A stretch of 30,808 bases of DNA from a virus: IMG/VR virus record IMGVR_UViG_3300027974_000106, positions 1-30,808 of that record; one strand, given 5' to 3'. The notes beneath the pieces were generated by a model. It searched no databases. It had not been told where the DNA came from and worked only from the letters and a program-made list of their open reading frames with translations. Below, piece after piece: positions 1 through 5,137 of this stretch; position 1 is the first letter of the stretch, and each line of letters starts with the position of its first letter. A program made the position numbers and the translations under genes.

Positions 1-6
1 AGCGCC

Positions 7-126
7 CAAATTTTCCAAGGTTTTCCACTGTGGCGCCATGCGTACCACACTCAAATTTTCCAAGGTTTTCCACTGTGGCGCCATGCGTACCACACTCAAA
101 TTTTCCAAGGTTTTCCACTGTGGCGC
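7..126. repeat. 45-bp tandem direct repeat, about 2.7 copies
   Basis: Copies start at 7, 52 and 97 with a constant period of 45 bp; the third copy breaks off at 126. Each full unit holds a hairpin, TGTGGCGC-CAT-GCG-(TA)-CCACA, and the run CAAATTTTCCAAGG. There are no spacers, so this is not CRISPR. The array may extend beyond the left edge. It could be an origin or a protein-binding array; function is unknown. Confidence 0.9.
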
Positions 127-141
127 GGAGCGCAAATTGAC

Positions 142-161
142 GTAAGTGAGCGCTCACTTAC
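142..161. promoter_or_regulatory. perfect 20-bp palindrome (operator candidate)
   Basis: GTAAGTGAGCGCTCACTTAC is a perfect dyad. Its core GTGAGCGCTCAC equals the core of the idealised lac operator, so a LacI/GalR-like protein is one possibility. A related dyad, AGTGAG-TG-CTCACT, occurs at 1703-1716. The sequence is certain; the operator role is inferred. Confidence 0.6.
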
Positions 162-191
162 CGTTTTGCTGCACTGCAACATGCGAACTTG

Positions 192-247
192 CTTATATTG
201 TCATGTACGAATATAAGTGGTGGCTTATATTAGTACATGCTTATATT
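192..247. repeat. CTTATATT repeats, iteron-like
   Basis: CTTATATT occurs at 192-199, 224-231 and 240-247, and inverted (AATATAAG) at 210-217. CATGTAC (202-208) and GTACATG (233-239) form a second inverted pair. This AT-rich cluster is downstream of the leftward promoter at 263-291. It may bind an initiator or a regulator. Confidence 0.55.
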
Positions 248-262
248 GGGCAAGCCACTCAA

Positions 263-291
263 ATTTTAGCACGCGCGCGGGGGGCTGTCAA
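263..291 (-). promoter_or_regulatory. leftward sigma70-like promoter, TTGACA-17-TAAAAT
   Basis: On the minus strand a consensus -35 (286-291) and a TAAAAT -10 (263-268) are 17 bp apart. It shares TTGACAGCCCCC with the rightward promoter E1. The two copies form a 15-bp perfect inverted repeat (280-294 and 333-347) and diverge from each other. It would serve genes left of the window. Confidence 0.65.
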
Positions 292-335
292 GTTGCGTTT
301 TTACCACACACAGTTCGTAGGGTCTTTCAAAAAAC

Positions 336-374
336 TTGACAGCCCCCAAAATTATGTGATATAATTTTGGCGCC
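336..374 (+). promoter_or_regulatory. E1: rightward palindromic promoter element
   Basis: TTGACA (336-341), an 18-bp spacer and TATAAT (360-365) are followed by GGCGCC (369-374). A dyad CCAAAATTAT (346-355) / ATAATTTTGG (361-370) covers the spacer and -10. It points right, into terminators and the 3' end of a leftward gene. It is one of seven related elements. Confidence 0.75.
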
Positions 375-412
375 AATAACCCCACAACCTGGTCGGCTAT
401 AGGGTTATTGGC
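372..412. repeat. stem-loop following E1
   Basis: GCCAATAACCC (372-382) pairs perfectly with GGGTTATTGGC (402-412) across a 19-nt loop. It lies at the expected 5' end of an E1 transcript and has no U-run on either side. Confidence 0.7.
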
Positions 413-418
413 ACAAAT

Positions 419-449
419 AAAAAAGCCCCGAGTATGTTATACTCGGGGC
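419..449 (-). terminator. intrinsic terminator of the leftward transcript
   Basis: GCCCCGAGTAT (425-435) and ATACTCGGGGC (439-449) form an 11-bp stem with a 3-nt loop. Read leftward it is followed by six T (424-419). It is the second of two terminators behind the 503-712 gene. Confidence 0.9.
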
Positions 450-477
450 CAGCCAGACCCACCATAGGTAGGCAGGT

Positions 478-501
478 AAAAAGGGCAATATGCCCCTTTT
501 T
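478..501 (-). terminator. intrinsic terminator, possibly bidirectional
   Basis: A GGGC/GCCC-type stem around a short ATA-rich loop is flanked by A5 on one side and T5 on the other, so it can work in both directions. It lies directly behind the stop codon of the 503-712 gene. Confidence 0.8.
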
Positions 502-502
502 A

Positions 503-712
503 TTATTCGTCGTCAGTATCTGATACTGGGGACCAAGATACTTTAGTTTCCCTGAAAACCTCAGTTTCCACAAAGAATTTCACAGTATCCACGGCAATAT
601 CTTCTTCTTCGATTGCAAAATCGGTCAACATATTCTCCCACGCCATTTGTGGAGACAAACCCTGAGAGAAAAACTCAGAACCCGAAAAATCCTCAGCAAT
701 AACTGCAAACAT
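503..712 (-). CDS. small acidic hypothetical protein, 69 aa
   Basis: I do not recognise this protein. It is acidic, with an EEEDIAVDTVKFF stretch in the middle and a DTDDE tail, and has no predicted membrane segment. The ATG start at 712 is supported by AAGGGA eight bases upstream on the coding strand. It is the last gene before two intrinsic terminators and has its own candidate promoter region around 834-862. Its C-terminal SPVSDTDDE resembles the SPVTDTD end of the SprT-like protein encoded at 1758-2141, which may be coincidence or a recombination junction. Its job cannot be inferred. The rightward promoter E1 would produce RNA antisense to it if it reads through the terminators. Confidence 0.75.
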   Translation of the reverse strand: MFAVIAEDFSGSEFFSQGLSPQMAWENMLTDFAIEEEDIAVDTVKFFVETEVFRETKVSWSPVSDTDDE

Positions 713-833
713 GGTATTTCCCTTGAAATGAAAAACAAAAATGGGGGTGGATTATCGGAGATTACGTTTCCGGCCGGATTCGTCGAAACTACTGTTGGCC
801 TACAGTTCAACAATCCCCGATAATCCAGATTTC

Positions 834-878
834 ATTATAAGGGGCTTGTTTCTAGACTTAGGCCTGATCCAGGATCAG
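834..878 (-). promoter_or_regulatory. candidate leftward promoter with adjacent palindrome
   Basis: A minus-strand TATAAT (834-839) has only a poor -35 (CCTAAG, 857-862). Just upstream lies the perfect dyad CTGATCC-A-GGATCAG (864-878), which would suit an activator or repressor. The leader also holds a 10-bp inverted repeat (749-758 with 817-826). It would serve the 503-712 gene. Confidence 0.4.
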
Positions 879-900
879 AGCGTGCCAAAACTTTATTTAA

Positions 901-917
901 TGGGGCTGTTAACCCCA
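901..917 (-). terminator. weak terminator-like hairpin behind the HTH gene
   Basis: TGGGG (901-905) pairs with CCCCA (913-917). Read leftward it is followed by TTAAATAAAG. The stem is short and the U-run poor, so partial termination at best. Confidence 0.3.
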
Positions 918-927
918 ACCCACTAAC

Positions 928-1254
928 TCAAACCGGCCGGCTATTCGCCAGTGCCTCGAAAATAGTCTTCAGGGCCGACTTGTTGGCCTTGGTCAGACTA
1001 TCAATCTCACCCTCGCTCAGTTTCAGAATTGCGCCGATTGCATCAGCGTGAGCATCTTTCTTCACCGGCTTTTCGCCAGTTTTGCTCACATATTCCTTCT
1101 TACGGTAAACACCCTCGCGGCTCAGTTTTGCAACCACAGAACGGACAGTTTTGCCCAAGGATTCTGCGATACTCTCGACAGTAACCCCGGCGGAATAATC
1201 CACCAGCATCTGAGTAGTTTGCTCAGGTGTATAGTTCACAATCTTTTCAGCCAT
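928..1254 (-). CDS. HTH-like DNA-binding phage protein, 108 aa
   Basis: The start is the ATG at 1254, giving MAEKIVNYTPEQ; a longer reading from a TTG lacks a good ribosome site. Residues about 9-50 (TPEQTTQMLVDYSAGVTVESIAESLGKTVRSVVAKLSREGVY) look like a helix-turn-helix of the kind found in many phage early proteins, where SVRSVVAKLSREG is a familiar signature. A charged linker follows, then a C-terminal helical segment with LSEGEIDSLTKANKSAL. That last segment recurs in the 48-aa protein at 4990-5136. It is probably a DNA-binding regulator or accessory protein. It is transcribed leftward from the strong promoter at 1416-1445, behind a 26-codon leader ORF. Confidence 0.8.
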   Translation of the reverse strand: MAEKIVNYTPEQTTQMLVDYSAGVTVESIAESLGKTVRSVVAKLSREGVYRKKEYVSKTGEKPVKKDAHADAIGAILKLSEGEIDSLTKANKSALKTIFEALANSRPV

Positions 1255-1265
1255 TTTCAAACCCC

Positions 1266-1346
1266 TCAAAAGTTAAGAAAGAACACATTGACAAAACGCA
1301 CCCGTTGACGATGACGACGGGACAAACGAAAATTCTTTTCAGCCAT
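1266..1346 (-). CDS. 26-aa basic leader peptide
   Basis: ATG at 1346 is preceded by CGGAG at good spacing. The product begins MAEKN and is rich in arginine (FRLSRRHRQRVRF), ending NVFFLNF. The start region (TTGAAATGGCTGAAAAGA) nearly duplicates the start of the next gene (TTGAAAATGGCTGAAAAGA), and the stop lies 11 bases before that gene's ATG. This suggests either a partial duplication or a leader peptide that couples translation. Its small size keeps the call tentative. Confidence 0.45.
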   Translation of the reverse strand: MAEKNFRLSRRHRQRVRFVNVFFLNF

Positions 1347-1415
1347 TTCAATTCTCCGATAATTAAAGCATGGGGAAACTTTGGTCTAGCCCGGCAATCC
1401 CCGATCCGTTCCACT

Positions 1416-1445
1416 ATTATAGGGCAAGTGGAAAAGCCTAGTCAA
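1416..1445 (-). promoter_or_regulatory. leftward promoter, TTGACT-18-TATAAT
   Basis: On the minus strand TTGACT (1440-1445) and TATAAT (1416-1421) are separated by 18 bp. It reads into the leader ORF and the HTH-like gene and is one of the best leftward promoters here. Confidence 0.8.
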
Positions 1446-1553
1446 GTGTAGGGTTTTCTTCCTTTCTGTTTCGCGCTGATCTCTGATCCAATGAATGTAT
1501 TATGGGGCAGACCGACCGGGCCGTCAACACCCACCAGGAAAGACCCTGAGCCC

Positions 1554-1617
1554 AGGTCGGATATTTTGCAGGCCACTTGACAGCCCCCAAAATTTTATGA
1601 TAAAATTTTGGCGCACC
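1554..1617 (+). promoter_or_regulatory. E2: rightward palindromic promoter element
   Basis: TTGACA (1577-1582), an 18-bp spacer and TAAAAT (1601-1606). The dyad is the longest of the family: CCAAAATTTTAT-G-ATAAAATTTTGG, 12-bp arms. Upstream is the shared box AGGTCGGATATT (1554-1565). Nothing on the + strand after it looks like a gene. Confidence 0.75.
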
Positions 1618-1648
1618 AAAGCCCCTACAAATTGTAGGGGCTTTGGTG
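1614..1648. repeat. 17-bp perfect stem-loop behind E2
   Basis: Arms 1614-1630 and 1632-1648 (core CCAAAGCCCCTACA) are perfectly complementary around one base. It separates E2 from E3. There is no U-run on either side, so it may protect RNA ends or form a cruciform rather than act as a simple terminator. Confidence 0.7.
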
Positions 1649-1656
1649 GCCGTGGG

Positions 1657-1686
1657 TTGACACCCCCCAAAATTTCATGGTAAAAT
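1657..1686 (+). promoter_or_regulatory. E3: rightward promoter element, dyad degraded
   Basis: TTGACA (1657-1662), CCCCCCAAAATTT at the start of an 18-bp spacer, and TAAAAT (1681-1686). The right arm of the dyad is lost (TAAAATCGG), so this copy is a diverged or separately controlled member. It points at the 3' end of the SprT-like gene. Confidence 0.65.
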
Positions 1687-1702
1687 CGGCACCCCTTTGG
1701 TA

Positions 1703-1716
1703 AGTGAGTGCTCACT
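1703..1716. promoter_or_regulatory. AGTGAG-TG-CTCACT dyad downstream of E3
   Basis: This 6-bp-arm dyad begins 16 bp after the E3 -10 and matches the core of the 20-bp palindrome at 142-161. A shared operator is plausible; it would sit over the start of an E3 transcript. Confidence 0.5.
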
Positions 1717-1730
1717 AACAACCTGGCCAA

Positions 1731-1759
1731 AATATATGGGGCATATTGCCCCATATATT
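1731..1759 (-). terminator. terminator-like hairpin overlapping the SprT-like stop codon
   Basis: AATATATGGGGCA (1731-1743) pairs with TGCCCCATATATT (1747-1759). Read leftward the stem runs into TTTTGG. The U-run is short, so efficiency is uncertain. Confidence 0.55.
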
Positions 1760-2141
1760 AATCGGTATCAGTTACTGGACTATATAAACAGGTTATTTCA
1801 AAACCTATATTGTTGAGATAGTGGGTTAAGTGGGTTGCCAATTCTTGAAAAGTAGTATCATGGTGGTGGGTGGGATCAAATAGATTCTTTTCCAGCATAC
1901 ACGCATGGATCAATTCGTGGGCAATAGTATCGTAAATACTATATTCTGATTCAAAAAGGGTATCCAGATTTATTACCACCTTATGACCCACAATACGATC
2001 TTTTCGAAAATAACTGTCACAATATCCAGCCAATCCCCGAGTATCTTTTTTGGCCTTAGTCCGGATTTTAATGGTAATTGGTTTTTGAATATCGAGGGAT
2101 TCTTGACAGGCTTTAATCAATAGCAGCAAATCGGGTTTCAT
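1758..2141 (-). CDS. SprT-like zinc metallopeptidase, 127 aa
   Basis: The zinc-binding signature HELIHA places catalytic H75, E76 and H79, with a third ligand candidate in the HHH run at 92-94, as in the SprT-like family. Family members include Spartan-type proteases that cut DNA-protein crosslinks, though the role of phage members is not established. The ATG at 2141 has AAAGGA upstream, which favours it over the longer reading. The gene follows the DnaQ-type exonuclease in one leftward operon, with a 12-bp hairpin between them. A second, divergent SprT-like gene lies at 4235-4612. The protein is short compared with cellular SprT and lacks an obvious zinc-finger tail. Confidence 0.8.
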   Translation of the reverse strand: MKPDLLLLIKACQESLDIQKPITIKIRTKAKKDTRGLAGYCDSYFRKDRIVGHKVVINLDTLFESEYSIYDTIAHELIHACMLEKNLFDPTHHHDTTFQELATHLTHYLNNIGFEITCLYSPVTDTD

Positions 2142-2158
2142 TTGATATTCCTTTGAGT

Positions 2159-2185
2159 TACCCGGCCACAATATGTGGCCGGGTA
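2159..2185. repeat. intergenic stem-loop between exonuclease and SprT-like genes
   Basis: TACCCGGCCACA (2159-2170) and TGTGGCCGGGTA (2174-2185) form a perfect 12-bp stem with a 3-nt loop. There is no U-run leftward, so mRNA processing or stability is likelier than termination. Confidence 0.65.
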
Positions 2186-2195
2186 TACTTACATA

Positions 2196-2891
2196 TTAGA
2201 CCTTGAAATGGTCACGAACCTGAAATCCATTCCACGCATACGGGGTGATTTTGTTTTGCCAATTGCGTTTTTTGAGTATGTGTGTCAAAATAGGCAATTC
2301 AAAATTGATGGCATCTTCAATAGCAGTATGTGGTTCGTCAATAAGAGTACCAGTAACAAACCCACATACTACTTCTGCATTGGTTTTGAATGTCATATTA
2401 CCCTTGGGAGTCGGATTGTTGAAAAGGTGATTATCCAAAACAAAACGCTTAAATGCCACAGTATTGCAGATATTACCAGCAGCAGCGTGCCACAAACAAA
2501 ATCGAGAATTAAACCCATTCAAATCAATACCAGTATTGAGGCACTTACTCACATCGAATGCAAGATTATACGCAGTCAGGGTGGGACTATAAACTGCAAT
2601 TGCTTTCTTAATCCAGTTATTAATTGCAGATACCCCTGCAACCATACGAGTACCGGATTCTAGCATGGCATTATATGAGGCCTTGCGACGATTAAGACCC
2701 TCATAACCCCAGATATCGTTTTTCTTAGGATCATGGAACAATTCATGCGTACCATAATGGCCGGCCACCAGAACAGCCATTTGATTATGTATATTACCCT
2801 TGCGATCTACAATTACAATACCAATATCAGCCACAGTATCTGCAACTGTGGTTTCAGTATCAAGAATTGCAAAGTATTGTTTGCTTGCCAT
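2196..2891 (-). CDS. DnaQ/DEDD-family 3'-5' exonuclease, 231 aa
   Basis: Exo I motif DTET gives D11 and E13; an Exo II-like LAFD gives D113; an Exo III-like HTAIEDA gives H188 and D193. These fit a DEDDh 3'-5' exonuclease of the RNase T/DnaQ superfamily, acting on DNA or RNA ends with two metal ions. The ATG at 2891 has GGAG seven bases upstream, so the N-terminal extension of the longer open frame is not used. The promoter at 2950-2978 drives it leftward, together with the SprT-like gene. Likely roles are host DNA or RNA turnover or proofreading; no polymerase gene is visible in the window to decide. Confidence 0.85.
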   Translation of the reverse strand: MASKQYFAILDTETTVADTVADIGIVIVDRKGNIHNQMAVLVAGHYGTHELFHDPKKNDIWGYEGLNRRKASYNAMLESGTRMVAGVSAINNWIKKAIAVYSPTLTAYNLAFDVSKCLNTGIDLNGFNSRFCLWHAAAGNICNTVAFKRFVLDNHLFNNPTPKGNMTFKTNAEVVCGFVTGTLIDEPHTAIEDAINFELPILTHILKKRNWQNKITPYAWNGFQVRDHFKV

Positions 2892-2949
2892 ATTATCTCC
2901 AGTGATAACCGATTGAGGGAATGTGCGTCGGAATCTCGCGCACCCGTGG

Positions 2950-2978
2950 ATTCTAGTCGATGTTGCCCAGGTTTGCAA
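2950..2978 (-). promoter_or_regulatory. leftward promoter, TTGCAA-17-TAGAAT
   Basis: On the minus strand TTGCAA (2973-2978) and TAGAAT (2950-2955) are 17 bp apart, about 60 bp before the exonuclease start codon. Confidence 0.55.
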
Positions 2979-3041
2979 GTCCCTACACACAGTGGGGTCA
3001 TTATTTTTCTGTGGTGTTTTTGTGACAAAGACCCCAGGCCC

Positions 3042-3094
3042 AGGTCGGGTATTATTTGACAGCCCCCAAAATTATAGAGTATAATTTTGGCGCC
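3042..3094 (+). promoter_or_regulatory. E4: rightward palindromic promoter element
   Basis: TTGACA (3056-3061), 18 bp, TATAAT (3080-3085), then GGCGCC (3089-3094). The dyad is CCAAAATTAT/ATAATTTTGG. The AGGTCGGGTATT box (3042-3053) ends 2 bp before the -35. It faces the 3' end of the PQ-loop gene. Confidence 0.75.
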
Positions 3095-3121
3095 ATATTA
3101 TCCCCATTATGGGGATAATAT
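3095..3121. repeat. stem-loop behind E4
   Basis: ATATTATCCCCA (3095-3106) pairs with TGGGGATAATAT (3110-3121), 12 bp, directly at the end of the PQ-loop gene. It may end the leftward transcript and would be the 5' hairpin of an E4 transcript. Confidence 0.7.
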
Positions 3122-3122
3122 A

Positions 3123-3371
3123 CTATTGTCTTTCCCAAATCTTATATCGGATCATAACCCCCAAGAATACCAGATTTAATAGGTAATTGAATAACAGGGG
3201 ATAATCCTGTTTAGGCCAGATATAGATTATTGTCAGTATCTCACCGCCTAACCATGCGGCCAAGAAAAACCAGTTTAATCCACGGGAATGTCCATACTTT
3301 GCACATTGAATTGCCTGGGGCAATCCACATATTGCAAATAGGATCGCACCAATCCATCCTATAGTTTCCAT
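3123..3371 (-). CDS. PQ-loop / SemiSWEET-like membrane protein, 82 aa
   Basis: Three hydrophobic segments fill almost the whole protein: about residues 3-22, 33-50 and 58-75. The first contains the PQ motif (CGLPQAIQ, P18-Q19), followed by a short basic loop (KYGHSRGLNW). This matches a single PQ-loop unit of the SemiSWEET type, three helices in roughly 85-95 aa, which dimerise to move small sugars or related solutes across the inner membrane. Translation is coupled to the HAD gene: its stop lies three bases before this ATG, and the AAGG ribosome site lies inside that gene. The substrate cannot be told from sequence. A phage-encoded copy is unusual. Confidence 0.7.
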   Translation of the reverse strand: METIGWIGAILFAICGLPQAIQCAKYGHSRGLNWFFLAAWLGGEILTIIYIWPKQDYPLLFNYLLNLVFLGVMIRYKIWERQ

Positions 3372-3374
3372 TTA

Positions 3375-3851
3375 TTAATGACCTTGTTTTGATGGAACAT
3401 ATACCCCACGGATATTAAAACGGTCACAAACCGCTTTCAGATACTCGATATTGTCTTCATAGAATGTGAATTCAGCATCACGGAAATTGACCAGATTAAA
3501 AAACTTGGCCAAACCACTTATTTTGAGGGTTTTGCCAGATACTGAACTACCCTCGGGGCGGGAAATAAGATAATCGGGTTCGCCGAGAATATCACGGACA
3601 AATTGATAATCGGGTTCGTGCATTACACGGGCAGTAGCGATAATGACAAAAGTGTTTTCGTCGGTCAAATCAGCCTTATATTGTTCAGCCAATGGCAGGA
3701 GAGTATCTTCACCAGCACGATACTCATTTTCTCTCCAGTATTGCAGGTCAATACGTTCCCCATTATCGTCCAAAATAGTACGATACCGATGCAGAGAGTT
3801 AACAATGGTACCGTCCATATCGTAGATACTAACCTTTTTGATCTTTGCCAT
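3375..3851 (-). CDS. HAD-superfamily phosphatase, 158 aa
   Basis: Motif I is DMDGT (nucleophile D11, acid/base D13), motif II is in ATAR (T73), a lysine for motif III lies at K108 or K110, and motif IV is YEDN (132-134). This is a complete small HAD hydrolase, like phage enzymes annotated as nucleotide or polynucleotide phosphatases. It would remove phosphate from a nucleotide or a DNA/RNA 3' end in the cytoplasm. The ATG at 3851 has AGGTG upstream; a GTG three codons earlier is less likely. It is first in an operon with the PQ-loop gene, behind the promoter at 3888-3917. Confidence 0.75.
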   Translation of the reverse strand: MAKIKKVSIYDMDGTIVNSLHRYRTILDDNGERIDLQYWRENEYRAGEDTLLPLAEQYKADLTDENTFVIIATARVMHEPDYQFVRDILGEPDYLISRPEGSSVSGKTLKISGLAKFFNLVNFRDAEFTFYEDNIEYLKAVCDRFNIRGVYVPSKQGH

Positions 3852-3887
3852 TTTGAACACCTAGTGGTTGTCTTTTGCGATGGAGTG

Positions 3888-3917
3888 ATTATGCTTCAGA
3901 AGTCAAACCCATGTCCA
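3888..3917 (-). promoter_or_regulatory. leftward promoter, TGGACA-18-CATAAT
   Basis: On the minus strand TGGACA (3912-3917) and CATAAT (3888-3893) are 18 bp apart, upstream of the HAD gene. The segment after the -10 (AATCACTCCATCGCAA) recurs with one change upstream of the 5138-5266 gene, suggesting a shared start region. Confidence 0.55.
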
Positions 3918-3966
3918 GCGAGGGGTCTTTTGTCCCTACAACCTGTAGGGGCTTTGAGCCAGGCCC

Positions 3967-4005
3967 TTGACCAGGCCCAAAATTATGTGTTATAATTTTG
4001 GCGCC
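3967..4005 (+). promoter_or_regulatory. E5: rightward palindromic promoter element
   Basis: TTGACC (3967-3972), 18 bp, TATAAT (3991-3996), GGCGCC (4000-4005). The dyad CCAAAATTAT-GTGTT-ATAATTTTGG is intact although the -35 and the start of the spacer differ (AGGCCC). Confidence 0.7.
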
Positions 4006-4008
4006 TAT

Positions 4009-4026
4009 ATAGGGGTAAACCCCTAT
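4009..4026. repeat. stem-loop behind E5
   Basis: ATAGGGGT (4009-4016) pairs with ACCCCTAT (4019-4026), just past the stop codon of the small membrane protein gene. Confidence 0.6.
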
Positions 4027-4029
4027 TGA

Positions 4030-4233
4030 CTACCATGCTTTCCACAATCCAATGATGTTAGCCATCATGAAAAACCCATTCAAAACCCCTAAACTAACAT
4101 TCCGGGTCTTGACAGCCACCCAAAGCCAGCACACGCAGCCCACCAAAAACAGAATGTAGCCCATTACCAACACCTGGAATGCCACGACAAAACTGCCGAT
4201 CACGCTTGCCACAGTACCAATCCATCCGATCAT
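4030..4233 (-). CDS. small membrane protein, 67 aa
   Basis: Nearly all hydrophobic, with three likely short membrane segments (residues about 4-22, 24-40 and 48-64) broken by KTRN. The end, NVSLGVLNGFFMMANIIGLWKAW, resembles the final helix of PnuC- or PQ-loop-like small transporters, but the match is too short for a firm family call. Its start codon at 4233 overlaps the stop region of the SprT-like gene (TGACATG), so the two are translationally coupled. It lies last in a three-gene operon, ahead of E5. It could be a transporter subunit, an exclusion protein or a holin-like factor. Confidence 0.7.
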   Translation of the reverse strand: MIGWIGTVASVIGSFVVAFQVLVMGYILFLVGCVCWLWVAVKTRNVSLGVLNGFFMMANIIGLWKAW

Positions 4234-4234
4234 G

Positions 4235-4612
4235 TCAACCCTTGTATTTAGCTTGACGATAGTTTACCATGTTGTGAAGCCGGGTTGTCACAATACCCAT
4301 ACGCTCCAGTACACTATACCAACCCTTGCCATGTCCCGGATCACCGTATATGGTATAAGCCACAAGATGCGCCAATTCGTGGGGGATTGTGTCCACAATC
4401 ATATGGTCAGTGTATTGACAAAACAGGTCCGTGGATAGGTCGATCTTTTGAGGGTTCTCCTCAATGAAGGCCCGGCCGGCCGTGGTCTTCAATCTGTTGT
4501 TCAGGGTCACCACCGGAGTAGCCCTCTGAATTGTAGGGTATTGAGCCCTGAACTTGACCCACCATGAACGCACGTGGTATTGGGCCAGGTCTTGAAGTGT
4601 TTGTTTGTCCAT
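4235..4612 (-). CDS. SprT-like zinc metallopeptidase, 125 aa
   Basis: PHELAHLVAY supplies H78, E79 and H82, and GDPGHGKGW supplies a third ligand at H94. HExxH followed by H-G-x-x-W is the normal SprT-family pattern (SprT itself and phage relatives). The likely role is proteolysis of DNA-bound or misfolded proteins in the cytoplasm, inferred from the family. The ATG at 4612 has GGAG very close (two bases), and a longer reading from TTG cannot be excluded. It is downstream of a 43-aa membrane protein gene and coupled to another. It is clearly divergent from the SprT-like protein at 1758-2141, so the two are not a recent duplication. Confidence 0.8.
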   Translation of the reverse strand: MDKQTLQDLAQYHVRSWWVKFRAQYPTIQRATPVVTLNNRLKTTAGRAFIEENPQKIDLSTDLFCQYTDHMIVDTIPHELAHLVAYTIYGDPGHGKGWYSVLERMGIVTTRLHNMVNYRQAKYKG

Positions 4613-4675
4613 GACTCCATTCTCGCCAGGATGCCTTACAGTTCCCTTACAACCCCTCAATCAGTCAGGATTTTC

Positions 4676-4807
4676 CTAAAGCCCCACGATTTCTGTGGTG
4701 TATTCAACCAACTTGCAAATCATGCCAACCCACAAGGGCAACCCAAAGAAAAACAGGCCGGCCAAAACCTCAACGAACCCGAGATACATATAGTTCCAAA
4801 CAAACAT
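4676..4807 (-). CDS. 43-aa single-pass membrane protein
   Basis: ATG at 4807 follows an excellent ribosome site (AAGGAG, eight bases). The product has one long hydrophobic helix (YLGFVEVLAGLFFFGLPLWVGMI) and a short polar tail (CKLVEYTTEIVGL). A membrane micropeptide of this kind could act in superinfection exclusion or lysis timing, but nothing in the sequence decides. It is the first gene of the operon with the SprT-like protease; a CATAAT -10 with a poor -35 lies just upstream. Confidence 0.7.
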   Translation of the reverse strand: MFVWNYMYLGFVEVLAGLFFFGLPLWVGMICKLVEYTTEIVGL

Positions 4808-4876
4808 TTTTTCTCCTTGATTCAATGGTTTTATTATGAGCCCCCAACCTTACGCCAACCTTACAACCCTGAGCCC

Positions 4877-4937
4877 AGGTCGGGTATTAACGTGGGGCTT
4901 GACACCCCCCAAAATTATATGATATAATTTTGGCGCC
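4877..4937 (+). promoter_or_regulatory. E6: rightward palindromic promoter element
   Basis: TTGACA (4899-4904), 18 bp, TATAAT (4923-4928), GGCGCC (4932-4937), with an intact dyad. The AGGTCGGGTATT box (4877-4888) ends 10 bp before the -35, about one helical turn. Confidence 0.75.
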
Positions 4938-4964
4938 AACCCCTTGCCAAAACGGCAAGGGGTT
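4938..4964. repeat. stem-loop behind E6
   Basis: AACCCCTTGCC (4938-4948) pairs with GGCAAGGGGTT (4954-4964) across a 5-nt loop, immediately after GGCGCC and close to the end of the 4990-5136 gene. Confidence 0.7.
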
Positions 4965-4989
4965 GCAATAGGGGTTTCCCTCTATTGAC

Positions 4990-5136
4990 TCAAGCCAGCT
5001 TGGCAAGAATCTTCATCAAGGCAGTCTTGTTGGCCTTGGTGAGCGAGTCGATCTCACCCTCGCTCAGGCCCACCAAAGCCCCGACCTGGTCGGCCATCGT
5101 TTCCGATATCTCTCCTAGCTTGGTCTTCATGTCCAT
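4990..5136 (-). CDS. 48-aa protein sharing a C-terminal domain with the HTH-like protein
   Basis: Starts MDMKTKLGEISETMADQ at 5136, with AAGGGG upstream inside the previous gene; ATG at 5130 is an alternative. Its C-terminal half (LSEGEIDSLTKANKTALMKIL) nearly repeats the end of the protein at 928-1254 (LSEGEIDSLTKANKSALKTIF). So this is a stand-alone copy of that helical segment without the DNA-binding half. It could hetero-dimerise with the larger protein and modulate it. Its start overlaps the stop region of the 42-aa gene (TGACATG), so the two are coupled. Confidence 0.75.
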   Translation of the reverse strand: MDMKTKLGEISETMADQVGALVGLSEGEIDSLTKANKTALMKILAKLA

Positions 5137-5137
5137 G

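Noticed and set aside
7-126. CRISPR array
   Set aside because: The 45-bp units are contiguous with no unique spacers and no cas genes are present.
142-161. True lac operator
   Set aside because: Only the 12-bp core matches the idealised operator; the flanks differ, and no LacI-type gene or lac context is seen. Kept only as an operator candidate.
146-364. Rightward 72-codon open frame over the left repeat region
   Set aside because: It spans palindromes, CTTATATT repeats and two promoters, has no ribosome site, and its sequence shows no protein-like pattern.
2175-2663. Rightward 162-codon frame opposite the exonuclease gene
   Set aside because: It is antisense to a gene with intact DEDD catalytic motifs and has no ribosome site of its own.
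4574-4927. Rightward 117-codon frame across 4574-4927
   Set aside because: It runs through a membrane protein gene in antisense and over E6; no protein signature or ribosome site.
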